This document shows positions 22,191 through 34,515 of a DNA stretch of 64,000 nucleotides, piece by piece; positions within the stretch are counted from its first letter, which is position 1; each line of letters begins with the position of its first letter. A program made the translations under genes and the position numbers. Source of the stretch: Coenobita brevimanus (Eukaryota; Arthropoda; Malacostraca; Decapoda; Coenobitidae). The notes beneath the pieces are model-generated. The model made no database searches. It had not been told where the DNA came from and saw only the letters and a list, made by a program, of their open reading frames with translations. The stretch is taken from positions 38,145,604-38,209,603 of the forward strand of contig CM064715.1 in assembly GCA_032717465.1 (NCBI GenBank). Direction: 5' to 3'.

Positions 22191-22278
22191 ACAGTGCACG
22201 ACTCTGAGGTTGTTGGCAACCTACCATTCAAAAGTGCATCCGATTTCGTATCATATTACTGTTTACAGGTGTGTTGTC

Positions 22279-22620
22279 ATGGGCCCCAAGCGAAAAAGAT
22301 ACCTGTCAGATGAAGAGCTGGCAAAGTATGTGAAGTAGGAGTTCAACAGGACTGTTGACACCACATTGGAACCCCAGAGTGACACAAATCCGTGATGTTA
22401 GTTAGTGTGGGTGATGTGACACTGACTGAGTGTACCAGTGACCCTAGTGGTGGTGTGACAGCCGTCATTACACCACACAAGGACCCACAACAGGAGCCTT
22501 ACACATTGACTGAGTGCTTTGAGGGTAGCGTTGTACATATTTATTACCTGTTTACAGTTATGCCAAACATCCAGTTTTCTGTTAAATCCAGGGTTGGCAG
22601 GCCGACTGTGTGATATTTAG
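22279..22620 (+). pseudogene. Unidentified ORF remnant (MGPKRKRYLSDEELAKYV)
   Basis: Starting at an ATG in gtcatgggccccaag, the frame gives a basic start followed by SDEELAKYVK, then a stop. A second frame from about 22392 (VSVGDVTLTECTSDPSGGV, EPYTLTECFEGS) has a repeated TLTEC motif. This looks like the acidic N-terminal region of a DNA-transposon protein, but I cannot name a family. Confidence 0.25.
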
Positions 22621-22926
22621 GCATTAGATTTATAGGTTTACGTAGTTTTTATTGCTCATTTCCATGTATGTGCATCTCAGGACGAGAATAAGTCAATACT
22701 ACTTTTTTCCTTCACTATTTATTTTAGCTCAGTTTTATTAATTCCAAGTCATCTGGTCTCCACAGGAGTTATATTTTATTTCAGCTTCATTACTTTTGCA
22801 TAAAACATCTTTGTATATTGTTTTTTTTTTTACTATTTTCCTTCAGTGTATCCTCATCCTATCTGGAGGTCAGAAGGGACATCTTCCTATCTAGGGTTAA
22901 AACTTCCTCTTTTATATTAGGACACC
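22621..22926. other. Unassigned AT-rich sequence
   Basis: No coding or repeat signal recognised. Confidence 0.4.
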
Positions 22927-23005
22927 ATTTAGTTTACCCAGGTACAAAGCTTGACTCATACAAAGATACTATTTAGGTATGGCCAGTTGTGACCAGGTTG
23001 CCCAA
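22927..23005 (-). repeat. CR1-like LINE 5'-end relic
   Basis: agcttgactcatacaaagat and actatttaggta, preceded by a ttagtttacccaggtac-like stretch, match the 5' UTR of the CR1-like LINE (minus copy at about 44925-44985). The match fades after tggccagt. It is either a diverged LINE start or a solo copy of the element's subterminal repeat. Confidence 0.5.
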
Positions 23006-23086
23006 GCGTGGAGTGATGTGTCAAACGTCCTGCAGGCACGGCATCGCAAGTGTGTTTGTGGGATGGAATATGAATGAAAATATCTT

Positions 23087-24723
23087 TAAAATGCCAGGAA
23101 TAGTCACTTAGGGCATCACAACACCCGCAGGAGGAGCCTACAGAGGGGCAGACAGAGCACGACCTGACCCCGGGCGACAGGGATGTAAGTCTGCCCAGAG
23201 CACGTGCCCCTATGACCCGGAACTCGCCTGCAGCCACCATAGCAGGAAATGGAGACTACCTTGCAGGTGAGCTGACCCTCAACAGGATCGGGATGGGGCT
23301 ACTTGCTCAGCCCTAAGCAGCACCCCAGCGACGGCTGGTAGCTGCGCCAACAGGCAAGTGATGGCCGGTAGGCGCACTTTGCCTGCACCCCTGTCAGGGA
23401 GTTGGGCTCAGACGATGGCCGGTAGCTGCGCCTACGATGAAGGAATGGCCAGCAGCCGTCCTTGTTTCATTGACCACGGGAACCCAGCGATGGCCGGTAG
23501 CCATGCTAGAGAGGAGCATCAAAGCCCCTCGCCCCCTGTAACTCCACTACGAGAGGGCATTCTGCCATCAGACCTGCTGACAGGCAGGCGTGTAGGCGAC
23601 CCTACTGTCCACGAGCGAGGCAACCTTCAGGAGGAAGGTTTCAACCCCGAGGACCCATGGAGAGGCCCTGCGCTATCCCCAGGGTTTTTCTCTGCCCAGC
23701 TGGCTCCAGAGGGACCCTACCTGACGGACTCCGACGGAAGTCAGAGCCGCAGCCCGCTCCTGACGGCGTCCCTGACGGCAGGAGACCGCAGCTGACAGGC
23801 CCCTGAGGCCACTCCCAGGACCCCCGGGCGAGACCTCTCCCCACCCACCCCGACGCAGGTGACACTAGTCCTCCATCAAGCTCCTGAGTGAGCGCCTCAG
23901 GAAACTCTTCGGACCCAGTCCCAAGGACTGTATTCCAGTTCCCAGCCCCGACAGAGTGGGGCCCTTTGCCGCACGCAGCCCTGGACAAGAGAGGACGCCC
24001 CTACGAGTGATCCCATGGCCACGGGACACAGAGGCCCCTGGCGAAGCTCAGCCCCCATCAGGAGCCGGGCTGTGGGCTCTCCCACCACCCTCTGCCAATG
24101 CCGCCATCCTACCCAGTCCCGATAATGAGTGATAGTGGAAGTGCACTGATAGTGAAACAGTGATATGGATACAGGGCAGTGTGTTAAGATGTTAGAGAGA
24201 AATTAAGTCAAAGGTCTGCCAATGATATAGTGACGGAAGTGTAAACCAATAGTGAAACATTAATAGAGAGGAGAAGCCGAGCAGTGATTACAGTGACCTC
24301 AGTGAATGTGTACCTCGGCTCTAGTAATATAATTCTTCCGCGACATAAGACCTAAAAATGAGCCACCCATTCTAATAACAGTGTAGATTTCCCTTAATGT
24401 GACAGTGACTAATTCTCCTGCCGAACTTCGTCAGTGCTGTTCATTGTGCTATTCACTTTTACCCAAAACTATTGTCCAGACAGTATCCTGCGTGATACTA
24501 CTGCCCATGATCTCAGTACATGTCATATAATTGTCTAGATTCCTGTTTTGTGACGTCTCCCTGTTTCACGTTTAGAATTTACCAATATACGTGTAAGACT
24601 GTTGCCCTGAGTTTTCGTGCCCTGTGTCTCTTATTCTCCTAAGCTCAGGTCTAGAAAGGAAACCCAGCTGCACAATAGGCGTTCAAGGGACGGGAAGCCG
24701 ACCCTTAAACACCTAGCATAACA
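23087..24723 (+). mobile_element. Group C solo LTR, copy 1 (1637 bp)
   Basis: Starts TAAAATGCCAGG (TGAAATGC in group B) and ends CCTAGCATAACA, with a 5-bp target duplication ATCTT at 23082-23086 and 24724-24728. No primer-binding site follows, so this is a solo LTR left by LTR-LTR recombination. The segment before the repeats (ccctatgacccggaactcgc, gagactaccttgcaggtgag) corresponds to group B LTR positions. The terminal 77 bp begin with the caggtctagaaagg stem region shared by all groups. Confidence 0.75.
23358..23795 (+). pseudogene. ORF3 part in group C LTR copy 1
   Basis: 145 codons open, with diverged repeats of the type MAGSCAYDEG, MASSRPCF, MAGSHAREEHQSPSPP and the DNA core gatggccggtagc, then a shared middle block (REGILPSDLLTG, GNLQEEGFNPEDPWRGP, LAPEGPYLTDSD). 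The homologous frame in copy 2 (25620-26504) continues into FRKLFGPSPEGHTP. Here that block is reached only after frameshifts, near 23905-23935 (FGPSP). Degraded copy of the U3-encoded protein. Confidence 0.45.
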
Positions 24724-24838
24724 ATCTTGGATACAAAAAAAATAATAAATAAATAAAGTTTAATTAAAAGCATTTTAATGAAACGGAGTGACAAGTTAAG
24801 ATATATCTAAAATGTAGAAAGAAAAGGAAATGAATCAG

Positions 24839-27100
<2,262 letters not shown>

Positions 27101-27116
27101 ATATACATACATATAT

Positions 27117-27155
<39 letters not shown>

Positions 27156-27157
27156 TG

Positions 27158-27194
<37 letters not shown>
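27101..27194. repeat. (TA)n and (GA)n microsatellite
   Basis: TA run to 27155, then ctgtatata and (GA) repeats at 27162-27194. It lies between the group C solo LTR and the truncated end of the group D LTR. Confidence 0.9.
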
Positions 27195-27195
<1 letters not shown>

Positions 27196-29050
27196 AGTTG
27201 GGTTCTTTACTAGACCTGAGCTAGGATATACCGTAAGAGGAACAGGGCACAAAAACACAGGGCAACAACCTTACACGTATATTAACAAATTCTTAGATAC
27301 AGAACTGGCAGACAGTCCACACCATAGTCTATGCAAAATCAATACACAGGCTGCGAAATGAGTGCGTTCATTGCGCAGGATACAGGATAAACATTAAGCT
27401 CAGTTTGATTCAGAGGGTTATGCACAGTTGCACAATCCTTGTATTGGTGCCTTGTTTCTCTGTGAGAGAGTAGGATATGGATTGTCAAGGGACACAGAGT
27501 AGATCAAGAGTCCTTGTTCTGACACTGACTTGGTTTCCCACTAATATCGAATAGATGCACACTTTCACAAGAGTTCTTATTCTGGGACTGAACGTTGCCT
27601 CTCACTTTCACTTAGTGGTTATGCACTGACACAAGAGTCCTTATTCTGGCAATGACTTGGTTTCTCACTAATATAGAATAGGTATGCACGTTCACAAGAG
27701 TTCTTATTCTGGCACTGGACTTTACCTCTCACTTTCACTTAAGTGGGTGTGCACAGTCCCTGAGTCTCGTCTCTCACTTTCACTTAGGGGGGACTATGTA
27801 TCACGATCACTGGTTGGGGACACAGGGGAGGGGGCAGCCTAAGGACTCACAGGTGTCGGCCTGGCGTTGGTGGAGTCCTTCGTCAGGTGTCCCTTCATCA
27901 AGCAGCCACAGGACAACTTGCAGGGGCGTCTCCTCCTGGCAGGGACTGAAATTGGGTGTGGTGAAGGGCCCCTCACTGTCGGGACTGGGGACTGGGGTCT
28001 GGCCCTCAAGACTGGGGCTGAACAATCTTTGTAGGCGCTCCCGTAAACGCCTTGTGGGGGAAGGACGTCGCCTTCATCGGGGGGGGGAGAGTTCTCGCAC
28101 CAGGGTGTTGGGGGCACCGTCGAGGGTCCATCAGTTGCTGTCTCCTCCTTGCTGCTCTGCCATCAGGGTAGGACTGCAGCATCGCTCTCAGCAGGAGTCC
28201 ATCAGATGTGGCTTCTCCCCTAGCAAAAGCTGTATGGAATACAGCCCTGAGGACAACACGGGGCCTCTCCACCAGTCCTTGAGCTGGAGGTTCTCCTCCT
28301 GGGGGCTGCCTCGATCCTGGTGGGAGGAGGGGCGACCTACACTGCCACCAGTAGGTAGGGCTGGGGGCAGGTCATCCTCATATTGTGAAGTCACAGGGGG
28401 TGAAGGACTTTTGTGTCCCTCCCTGGCGTGGCTACAGGCCATCACCGAGGTCCCTTGGGCAACAGGAGGAGGTGGCTACAAGCCATCCCTTTCCTGTCAG
28501 TGCGGCTACAGAACGTGTGGGCGAGGAACGGCTACAGGCCGTCTCCTGTCTGCTGGTGCGGCTACAGGCCATCACCAGTGTCGTACCTTTCGAGGCAACT
28601 GCAGAAGGAGACGGAACGTACCTTTCTCTTCCCACATGCAGCTGGAGACCATCACGGGTTCTTCAGGTGAGGTTAGCAGCACTTAGAGTGGCAACAGGCC
28701 GTCTCCTTTTGGGCGCAGCTACAGGCCGTCACTTTAATGTGCAGCTACAGGCTTTCACGAAGGCACGGCTACAGGCTGTCTCTGAAATTGTGCGACTACA
28801 GGTTGTCACTGGTGTGCTGCTTGGACCTGTGTTTTCAGCTCCACCCCGATCCTGAAGAGGGCTGGACCGGCCGAAAGGTAGTGCACCTGGACTGGGGTGG
28901 TCGCGCCGGGTGTACTCCGAGCAATAGGGGCGCATGGCCCGGTGGGACTTATGTCTGTATTGTACGGACGTGACCCGCCCGCCATATACCCTCCCGTAGT
29001 CTCCTTCTGGGGGTGTAGTGGTGCCTTCAATCTCCGCAGCCGGTATTTTA
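27195..29050 (-). mobile_element. Group D long LTR (about 1.86 kb), 3'-truncated
   Basis: On the minus strand it begins TAAAATACCGGCTGCGG at 29050 (group A begins TGAAATACCTGCTGCCG) and runs to 27195, where the terminal 75 bp expected after the aaagaaccc region are replaced by a GA microsatellite. A 133-bp tandem duplication (about 27507-27775, with cacaagagttcttattctgg) lies in its middle part. Repeats with core gctacaggccgtctc lie at 28430-28800. Confidence 0.6.
27807..28860 (-). pseudogene. ORF3 remnant in group D LTR
   Basis: Minus-strand frames at 28635-28188 and 28025-27807 carry the repeat part (MACSRTSRQETACSRSSP), the middle block (EGHKSPSPPVTSQYEDDLPP, DLPPALPTGG) and the C-terminal block in mutated form (FSPSLEGQTPVPSP). 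Several stops interrupt it. The protein is closest to that of group C. Confidence 0.4.
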
Positions 29051-29370
29051 ATACATATATCACTTAAAAATGCTAGTCTGGACACAAACAACTGAGCTGG
29101 GCAGCAAGTATATTTCAAGCAGTCAAGGAAGCAAATAGTTTGAGAGAGAGAGAGAGAGATGGGGAAAAGAGCTATTAGAGACTGGTCCCCCACACCGAGC
29201 CCCATCCCCATCAATACCCATCCCTCTCTCACTCTCTTTACACTGTTCTCAAATTTACGGGTAGCCATGGAGCAACTGCCCAGGTTCTTCAGGTTAGCGT
29301 ATCCCAAGGCAGACTCAAGTACTTTCATACATACGTGTGTTCACGTATACGTACCTACATGAATACTCAC
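29051..29370. other. Flank left of the group B element, ending in a TACG-rich microsatellite
   Basis: A GA run at about 29142-29160 and TACG-rich sequence at 29325-29360 (acgtatacgtacctac). The last five bases before the LTR are CTCAC. The TACG-rich flank resembles the one beside the group B LTR at 47876-47914. Confidence 0.5.
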
Positions 29371-29374
29371 TGAA

Positions 29375-30620
29375 ATGCGTGGCATACAAAATAGTGCCCC
29401 CCAAAATGAGGTGAGTGAGGAACAGCATAGTGCCCATGAAAACGAGATGAGTGACCACCAGCATAGTGTCCCCGGAAACGCACCGACACCCCCACCTGGA
29501 CCCCGCGGAGTAGCCGCAGCCGAACTACGGGATGCCATGCGACAATGGCATAAGGCAGCCCGGACCATGTGCCCTTATAACACCCAACCGTCGCACCGTC
29601 ACCCTCGCAGGAGGAGGACACTACCTTCGGGGAGTGGGATTGCCGGATCAGCTAGGGGTGGAGCTGTCAAATCAGCTCCAGACAGCGCCCCTCAGGAGAC
29701 GGCCTACTGCCGCTCCCGCCTTCGCCAGATGGCAGATTGCCACTCCGAAGGTGTTCTCCCCAAGTCGGCCTATTGCCGTTCTTCCCTCCGGCATAAGGAG
29801 ACAGCCTACTGCCTCTCCCGCCTTCGTCAGACAGCCGTTGCCGCTCCGAAGGCATTGCCCTTGAGTCGGCCTATTGCCGCTCCGAAGGCATTGCCCTTGA
29901 GTCGGCCTATTGCCGCTCCTCCCTCCAGCACAAGGAGACGGCCTGCTGCCGCTCCCACCTTTGTCAGACGGCCGTTGCCGCTCCGAAGGTGTTGCCCCTG
30001 AGTCGGCCTATTGCCGCTCCTCCCTCCGGCAGAAAGAGACAGCCGACTGCCACTCCCGCCTTCGCCAGACGGCCGATTGCCGCTCCGAAGGTGTTACCCC
30101 AGAGACGGCCTACTGCCGCTCCTACCTCCGCCAGAAGGAGACGGCCTACTGCCGCTCCCGCCTTCGTCAGACGGCCGATTGCCGCTCCAAGGGCGTCCAG
30201 AGGCGTGCTGACTCCTCCACTCAGGCCATGGCCAATTGCCGGGCCTTGGCGCCTCATAGTTGTGCCCCTGGGCAGCCACGGCCAATTGCCGGGCCTTGGC
30301 ACCTCATAGTTGTGCCCCTGGGCAGCCACAGCCAATTGCCGGGTCCCACGGCCAAAGAGAGGTGTTTCCAGTGTCATAGCCCCTGCATGAAACAGACACC
30401 CAGATCCCCAGCGCCGGAGAAACCCAGCGAGGCCTCACGGCTTCCCCTGGCCTCCACGCTCTATGCCTGGCCCTGGAGAAGACCCACCTGATGGACCCTA
30501 GTTCAGGTTGGTGCCGCAGCCCCTCCCTGACGGCGCCCCTCGACTCTGGGGACCGCAGTCCTCAGTCATTCCAGGCCCTCCCCAGGACACCCGGGCGAGA
30601 CCTCTCCATGCCCCTGAGGC
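29375..30620 (+). pseudogene. ORF3 part in group B 5' LTR (CRS tandem-repeat protein)
   Basis: Opens with the ATG at LTR positions 5-7 (MRGIQNSAPQNEVSEEQ), runs 208 codons, then continues after a frameshift at 29910-30491. Domains in order: an acidic Gln/Asn-rich start; a basic linker (SHRHPRRRRTLPSGSG); a tandem array of ETAYCRSRLRQ, TADCRSEGV and SAYCRSSLRQKE subunits; then a linker repeated at DNA level (ggccaattgccgggccttgg). Frames shift within the array, so this copy is not intact. Compare the open 417-codon version at 48864-50117. As part of a 5' LTR it would not normally be translated; the 3' LTR copy would be. Confidence 0.5.
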
Positions 30621-31360
30621 ACTTATGTTAAGTGTGACGTTGCCCTAGAAACAGGTTACGGTGATACAGTGACTTAATATATGTTAAATATCGGGGCGAG
30701 TGGAATCACTGGTGCATGATAAGAACGAGCACAGAGAGTAAGTTCTGAGGAATCCGACTCACAAGTGACGCCCTTGTAGAAAACCAGTAAAACTCTTCCC
30801 CCGAGGAATCCTCTGTAGTGAAAATACACCCATGACTTTTGTTACCAGAAAATAATAGAGAAAGTGTAAATAATATTCTCCCGTTTGTATTACCGTAAAC
30901 ACAGTGAATTCCCAGTGCCCTCCACTCTCTCGCTTTCTAAAGAATCTCCTCCCAGCAGCTAGCGTAAACGTAACGAGAAACAGAATCAAATGTCAAATCC
31001 CCATTGCTATCAGATGATACTAAGTTTGAATTAATAATACTTACCCTCTCCCAATATGACTATAACTCTGTTCTGACCCATCACGAGTCCTTCCCCTCCC
31101 CCCCTCGTGTGAGCCCCTCTCCTGGCGCTCCCACGCGCGCCCGTGTTCCCTGTACACCTGTGCACTAGAATTACTGTATTGGCGTCAGTATTAGTTAAGC
31201 CAGTATCCTGCGAGGTACTAATATCCTAGTTAAGGTTTTATTTCTGTGTCATATATTGTGTTGTAATATTTGCTGTTTTTGTCCTGCGTCTGTGGTATTA
31301 TACGCGTAAAGCTTATTGCCTGAAGTTTTTGTGTCCTACCTTTCTTCATTGCACTAAGCT

Positions 31361-31381
31361 CCGGTCTCGAAAGAGGACCCC
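31361..31381 (+). promoter_or_regulatory. Conserved LTR stem region, group B
   Basis: CCGGTCTCGAAAGAGGACCCC can fold with GGTCTC pairing to GAG/GACC over a GAAA loop. It lies 77 bp from the LTR end. Equivalent sites are at 20182-20203, 31784-31806, 47970-47993 (minus forms), 24646-24668, 27023-27043 and 54961-54984. Role unknown (packaging, dimerisation or poly(A) control are options). Confidence 0.4.
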
Positions 31382-31439
31382 GCTACACGTTAGGTGCTTT
31401 AGGACCGAGGAATCGGGCCTTTTTCTCCTAGCATTACAC

Positions 31440-31455
31440 TGGTGGCCAGCAGTGA
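31440..31455 (+). promoter_or_regulatory. Primer-binding site, group B element
   Basis: TGGTGGCCAGCAGTGA begins two bases after the LTR end. The same TGGTGGCCAGCAGTG follows the group A LTR at 55041. The matching tRNA is not identified. Confidence 0.6.
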
Positions 31456-31503
31456 TTCTTGACCCGGGCGTAGAAGAGAGGTAGGGAGGAAATATTTGTC
31501 AAC

Positions 31504-31727
31504 ATGGCAACTAAACAGCACATACAGTTACCCAAGTTTGACCCCGACCAGTACGATATGCACACGTATCTGACAATAATCAAACACTTACTGGATATTG
31601 GCTTTGAAAATGACCAGCAGAAAATTGCAGTCACACTCCCACTATTGGGCAAAGCGGCGGCGAACATAGCACAGAAAATCGTCCCGGAGCTCACCTCACA
31701 TAACTTTACAAAGTTCGTTGTTCAGGC
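31504..31727 (+). pseudogene. Group B gag, N-terminal 74 codons
   Basis: Starts MATKQHIQLPKFDPDQYD and continues HLLDIGFENDQQKIAVTLP and ANIAQKIVPELTSHN, closely related to the group A gag at 55091 (MAAKPHIQLLKLNLEQYD). It encodes the structural protein of the retrotransposon particle. The frame is cut at 31727 (after TTTVVQ-type sequence encoded by aagttcgttgttcaggc) by the end of a group A LTR in the opposite orientation. The missing remainder of a group B gag begins at 52584 (minus strand), where the sequence picks up at the equivalent codon. Confidence 0.75.
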
Positions 31728-34187
31728 TGTTATGCGAGGTGTTTTTAGCTCGACTTCTGGCGCCAAAAACGCTCGCGACTGAGCGGGGTCCTCTTTCCGG
31801 ACCGGAAATAAAACATCACAAAGGAACAGGGCATAAAAACTAGGCAGTACACCTTAACACATCTATTAGCTTATTTCAATACACTGTCACAATACAAACA
31901 AAGAGTTACAAGATATGATGGGAACAGGTTTACAGAGTTAGCTTCACAATAATATATAGCACACACAGCACAGGCAGAGGGTAAAGTTCTGTAATTGTAT
32001 CTCGATGGTGGATGGTAAGTTCAATATACCCGTATCGTGTCTATAGGCAAAATGAGGATTTAATAGTCTCGACCTGATGCACTATAGATGGAGTGGGCCA
32101 GGGGTCGAGAGAGTGAGTATTACTATAATTGATTATAGCGCGAGTCGCGGCACTCGAGGAAGTTACTTAGTCGCGGGGACACTTCACCGAGTTTTGCTTT
32201 TCTCTGTGCTCAGGTTCTATGTCCGTGTTCACTAGTCTTTTCTGTTCTGCCTGGGTATTTAATTCACTATGTGTTACTAATATTATTCTGGTTTCACTGT
32301 TTCACTGTCACTGTTCACTCCCGTCTCCGTGGTTTTTCTCTGACACAGGAGATACACTTAAGTCACTACTGGTCCTTGTTTCCTTGGCTTAACACGAGAA
32401 GTGCCCGGGCATGGGAGGGGGCTTTACTGGGGAGCCCTCCTGCAGGAGACAGTGGACTACCCGTAGGGGTGTCACTGCCCGGGGTTCCTTTGTTCGGGGG
32501 GTGCAGGGAGGCTTTCCCGTTTGGGTGCCTCTACCTGAGAGGCCCTCGTGTTGGAGCCTCGTCGGTGGGGTGCAGGGAGACCCTCTGGACTGGGGGCCTC
32601 GACCTGAAGGGCGGCCCTCTGGGCTGGGGCCGAACAGCTGCAGGAGGCGGGCCTGTCGCCTCTTCTTCCGGGCAGAGAGTTGTGGGGGAGTAAAGCTCAA
32701 GTGGCACGACTCTGGGGCCTGCCGGCCCGGTCTGGGAGCCTGAGTGCTGCGGTCGCCTTTAGCGAAGGACGCCGTCAGGGGCAGTCTGCAGCACCTCTTC
32801 TTTCTGGCGTCAGTCAGAGACCGGGACCAACCAGGTGTAGGCGGCAGGGCCGACACAGGGCCGTGCCACCACCCCGGTAGTACGTCGGGGGAACCACACT
32901 TGGAGGGAGTAAGAGAGGGGCATCCCACGCAGCCGAGAGGTGAAAGGCCAGCTACGCAAGGGATCTCCTTCTCTGGGAAGACCTTAGAGATCACAGATGA
33001 AGGACGTACAGTGGCCAATCCTTCCCCCACATGTACAGTAGCCGATGTGGCGGTTCCGTGATCTCCAGGGCCTACAGCTGAAGGGCGTACAGTGGCCGAC
33101 CCTTCCCCCCAAACGTACAGTGGCCAATGTGGCAGTGCTGCTCCTGAAGGAGGAAGAGGCAGATGAGGGGCGCACAATGGCTACACCCTCCCCGGCACGT
33201 ACAGTGGCCGATACCGCAGTTATTGCTGCCCCATGGAAAGTAATAGAAGGACATACAGTGGCCGATCCTTCCCCCACACGTACAGTGGCCGATGTGGCGG
33301 TGTTACTCCCGTAGTAGGAAGAGGTAGTGGATGAGGGACGTACAGTGGCCGAACCCTCCCCGATACGTACAGTGGCCGATATCACGGTTCCACTCCTGCT
33401 TCTTTTTCCAACCAGAGTGCACTCAGTAGCTGACACTCCGGAGGTAGTACTCCTGTAGGAGGAGGAGGTAGTGGATGAGGGGCGTACAGTGGCCGAACCC
33501 TCCCCAACACGTACAGTGGCCGATATCGCGGTTCCACTCCTCCTCTCTCTGCCAGTCGGAGTGCGCTCAATAGCTGTCACTCCGAGGCCTTTGCCAATCG
33601 GAGTGCGCTCAATAGCTGACACTCCGGGGCCCTTGCCAAGCGGAGTTCACTCAATAGCTGACACTCTGTGGCCTTTGCCAATCGGAGTGCGCTCAATAGC
33701 TGACACTCCGAGGCTCTCTTTTCCAGTCGGAGTGCACTCAATAGCTGACACTCAGAGGCCTTCTCCAGAGGTGGCTGTGGCTGAAGGGCGTACAGTGGCT
33801 GAACCTTCCCCCACACGTACAATGGCAGATGTGGTGGCGCTACAGGGGTAAAACAGCTGAGGGGCGTACAGTGGCTGAACCCTCCCCGGTACGTACTGAG
33901 GCCGTACTGCGGTGTTGCTTGGGACTGACTCTGGATCAGTCCCACCCCGAACATGGTGAGTGCTGTCCTGCCTGCAGGGTCGTGTCTTCCGCCGGCGTAG
34001 TTTCTGTCGAGGCAGTTGGGGGGTAGAGGGACTCAGGACAAGGGGGCACCGATGTTCTTCTTGCCCCAGGTTGACCTCTCTGTGACCCAGCCCTCCGTGG
34101 TGTCTTCCTGGGGTGGTGGTGAGGAGGCGGTTTGGTGGTGGGGTGGGGGGTGGTGGGGTGGCCGGTCTGGCGGTGGCAGGTATTTCA
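31728..34187 (-). mobile_element. Group A 3' LTR (2460 bp)
   Basis: On the minus strand it starts TGAAATACCTGCCACCG at 34187 and ends CGCATAACA at 31728. It follows group A pol/ORF3 (34188-35950, minus), so it is a 3' LTR. The 5' LTR of the same group at 52585-55039 is 2455 bp and about 95% identical in the parts I compared. Left flank (in LTR orientation, downstream) is GCCTG. Inserted in group B gag. Confidence 0.8.
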
Positions 34188-34450
34188 CCACCTTCCACAG
34201 TGGAGAAGTCACGGCCCCGTGACTGGAGGTGGTATGTTGTGGTAGTAGAGGTCTGGTGGGCCGGTGTGAGGTGGTTGAGGAGGCTGGTCCAATGGTGGGT
34301 GATGAGGCTTGGCTCCTGGTGGGGGCTGAGGGTGAGGTGTACGGATGATGGTCTGGTGGTGTGCCGTAGGAGCCGGAGGAGCTGGTGCGTCGCCCGTATC
34401 CTGATGCTGGGGCGGTCGGGAGAGCACCATGTTACCCTTTCGATCTTCAT
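32389..34450 (-). pseudogene. Group A ORF3, spanning the internal/LTR boundary
   Basis: Starts at 34450 with MKIERVTWCSPDRPS, 66 bp after the pol stop, and stays open for 232 codons to 33752, passing the LTR start at 34187 after 87 codons. The pre-LTR domain aligns with group B (HxLLxLLRxT, WxxLLxHLxPA, YHLQxxGRDFS). In the LTR come Pro-rich sequence, then repeats of the SATVRPS and VGEGSATVRPS type plus a second unit (ECQLLSALRLAKA at the opposite phase), in frames 33622-32984 and 33177-32389. The C-terminal block has LLQLFGPSPEGRPSGRG. Several frameshifts. No known domain. Confidence 0.55.
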
Positions 34451-34515
34451 TTCGGGCTGTGGTGGTTGGTGGAAGGGTAGAAGCTGTATGCTGGCGAGTG
34501 CAGAGATCTTGGGGT

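Larger units (their letters stand above)
29371..31438 (+). mobile_element. Group B 5' LTR (2068 bp)
   Basis: Begins TGAAATGCGTGGCATAC and ends CTAGCATTACA. It is directly followed by a primer-binding site and gag (31504), which fixes it as a 5' LTR. The same LTR start follows a polypurine tract at 36334 and at 50283 (minus), which fixes those as 3' LTR starts. The first 1.25 kb is protein-coding in style (ORF3). The remaining 0.8 kb is AT-richer and contains a possible TATA-like stretch (ttaatatatg near 30675). The conserved stem region (31361-31381) is 77 bp from the end. Confidence 0.8.

Noticed and set aside
29110..29330. Possible host exon on the minus strand (frame containing VKRVREGW and SLSLSQTICF)
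   Set aside because: No similarity I recognise, no splice context, and it overlaps a GA microsatellite.
31728..34187. Solo LTR with its own target duplication
   Set aside because: Immediate flanks (caggc and ccacc) do not match, and pol sequence of the same group continues from the right end, so it is a 3' LTR of a larger element.
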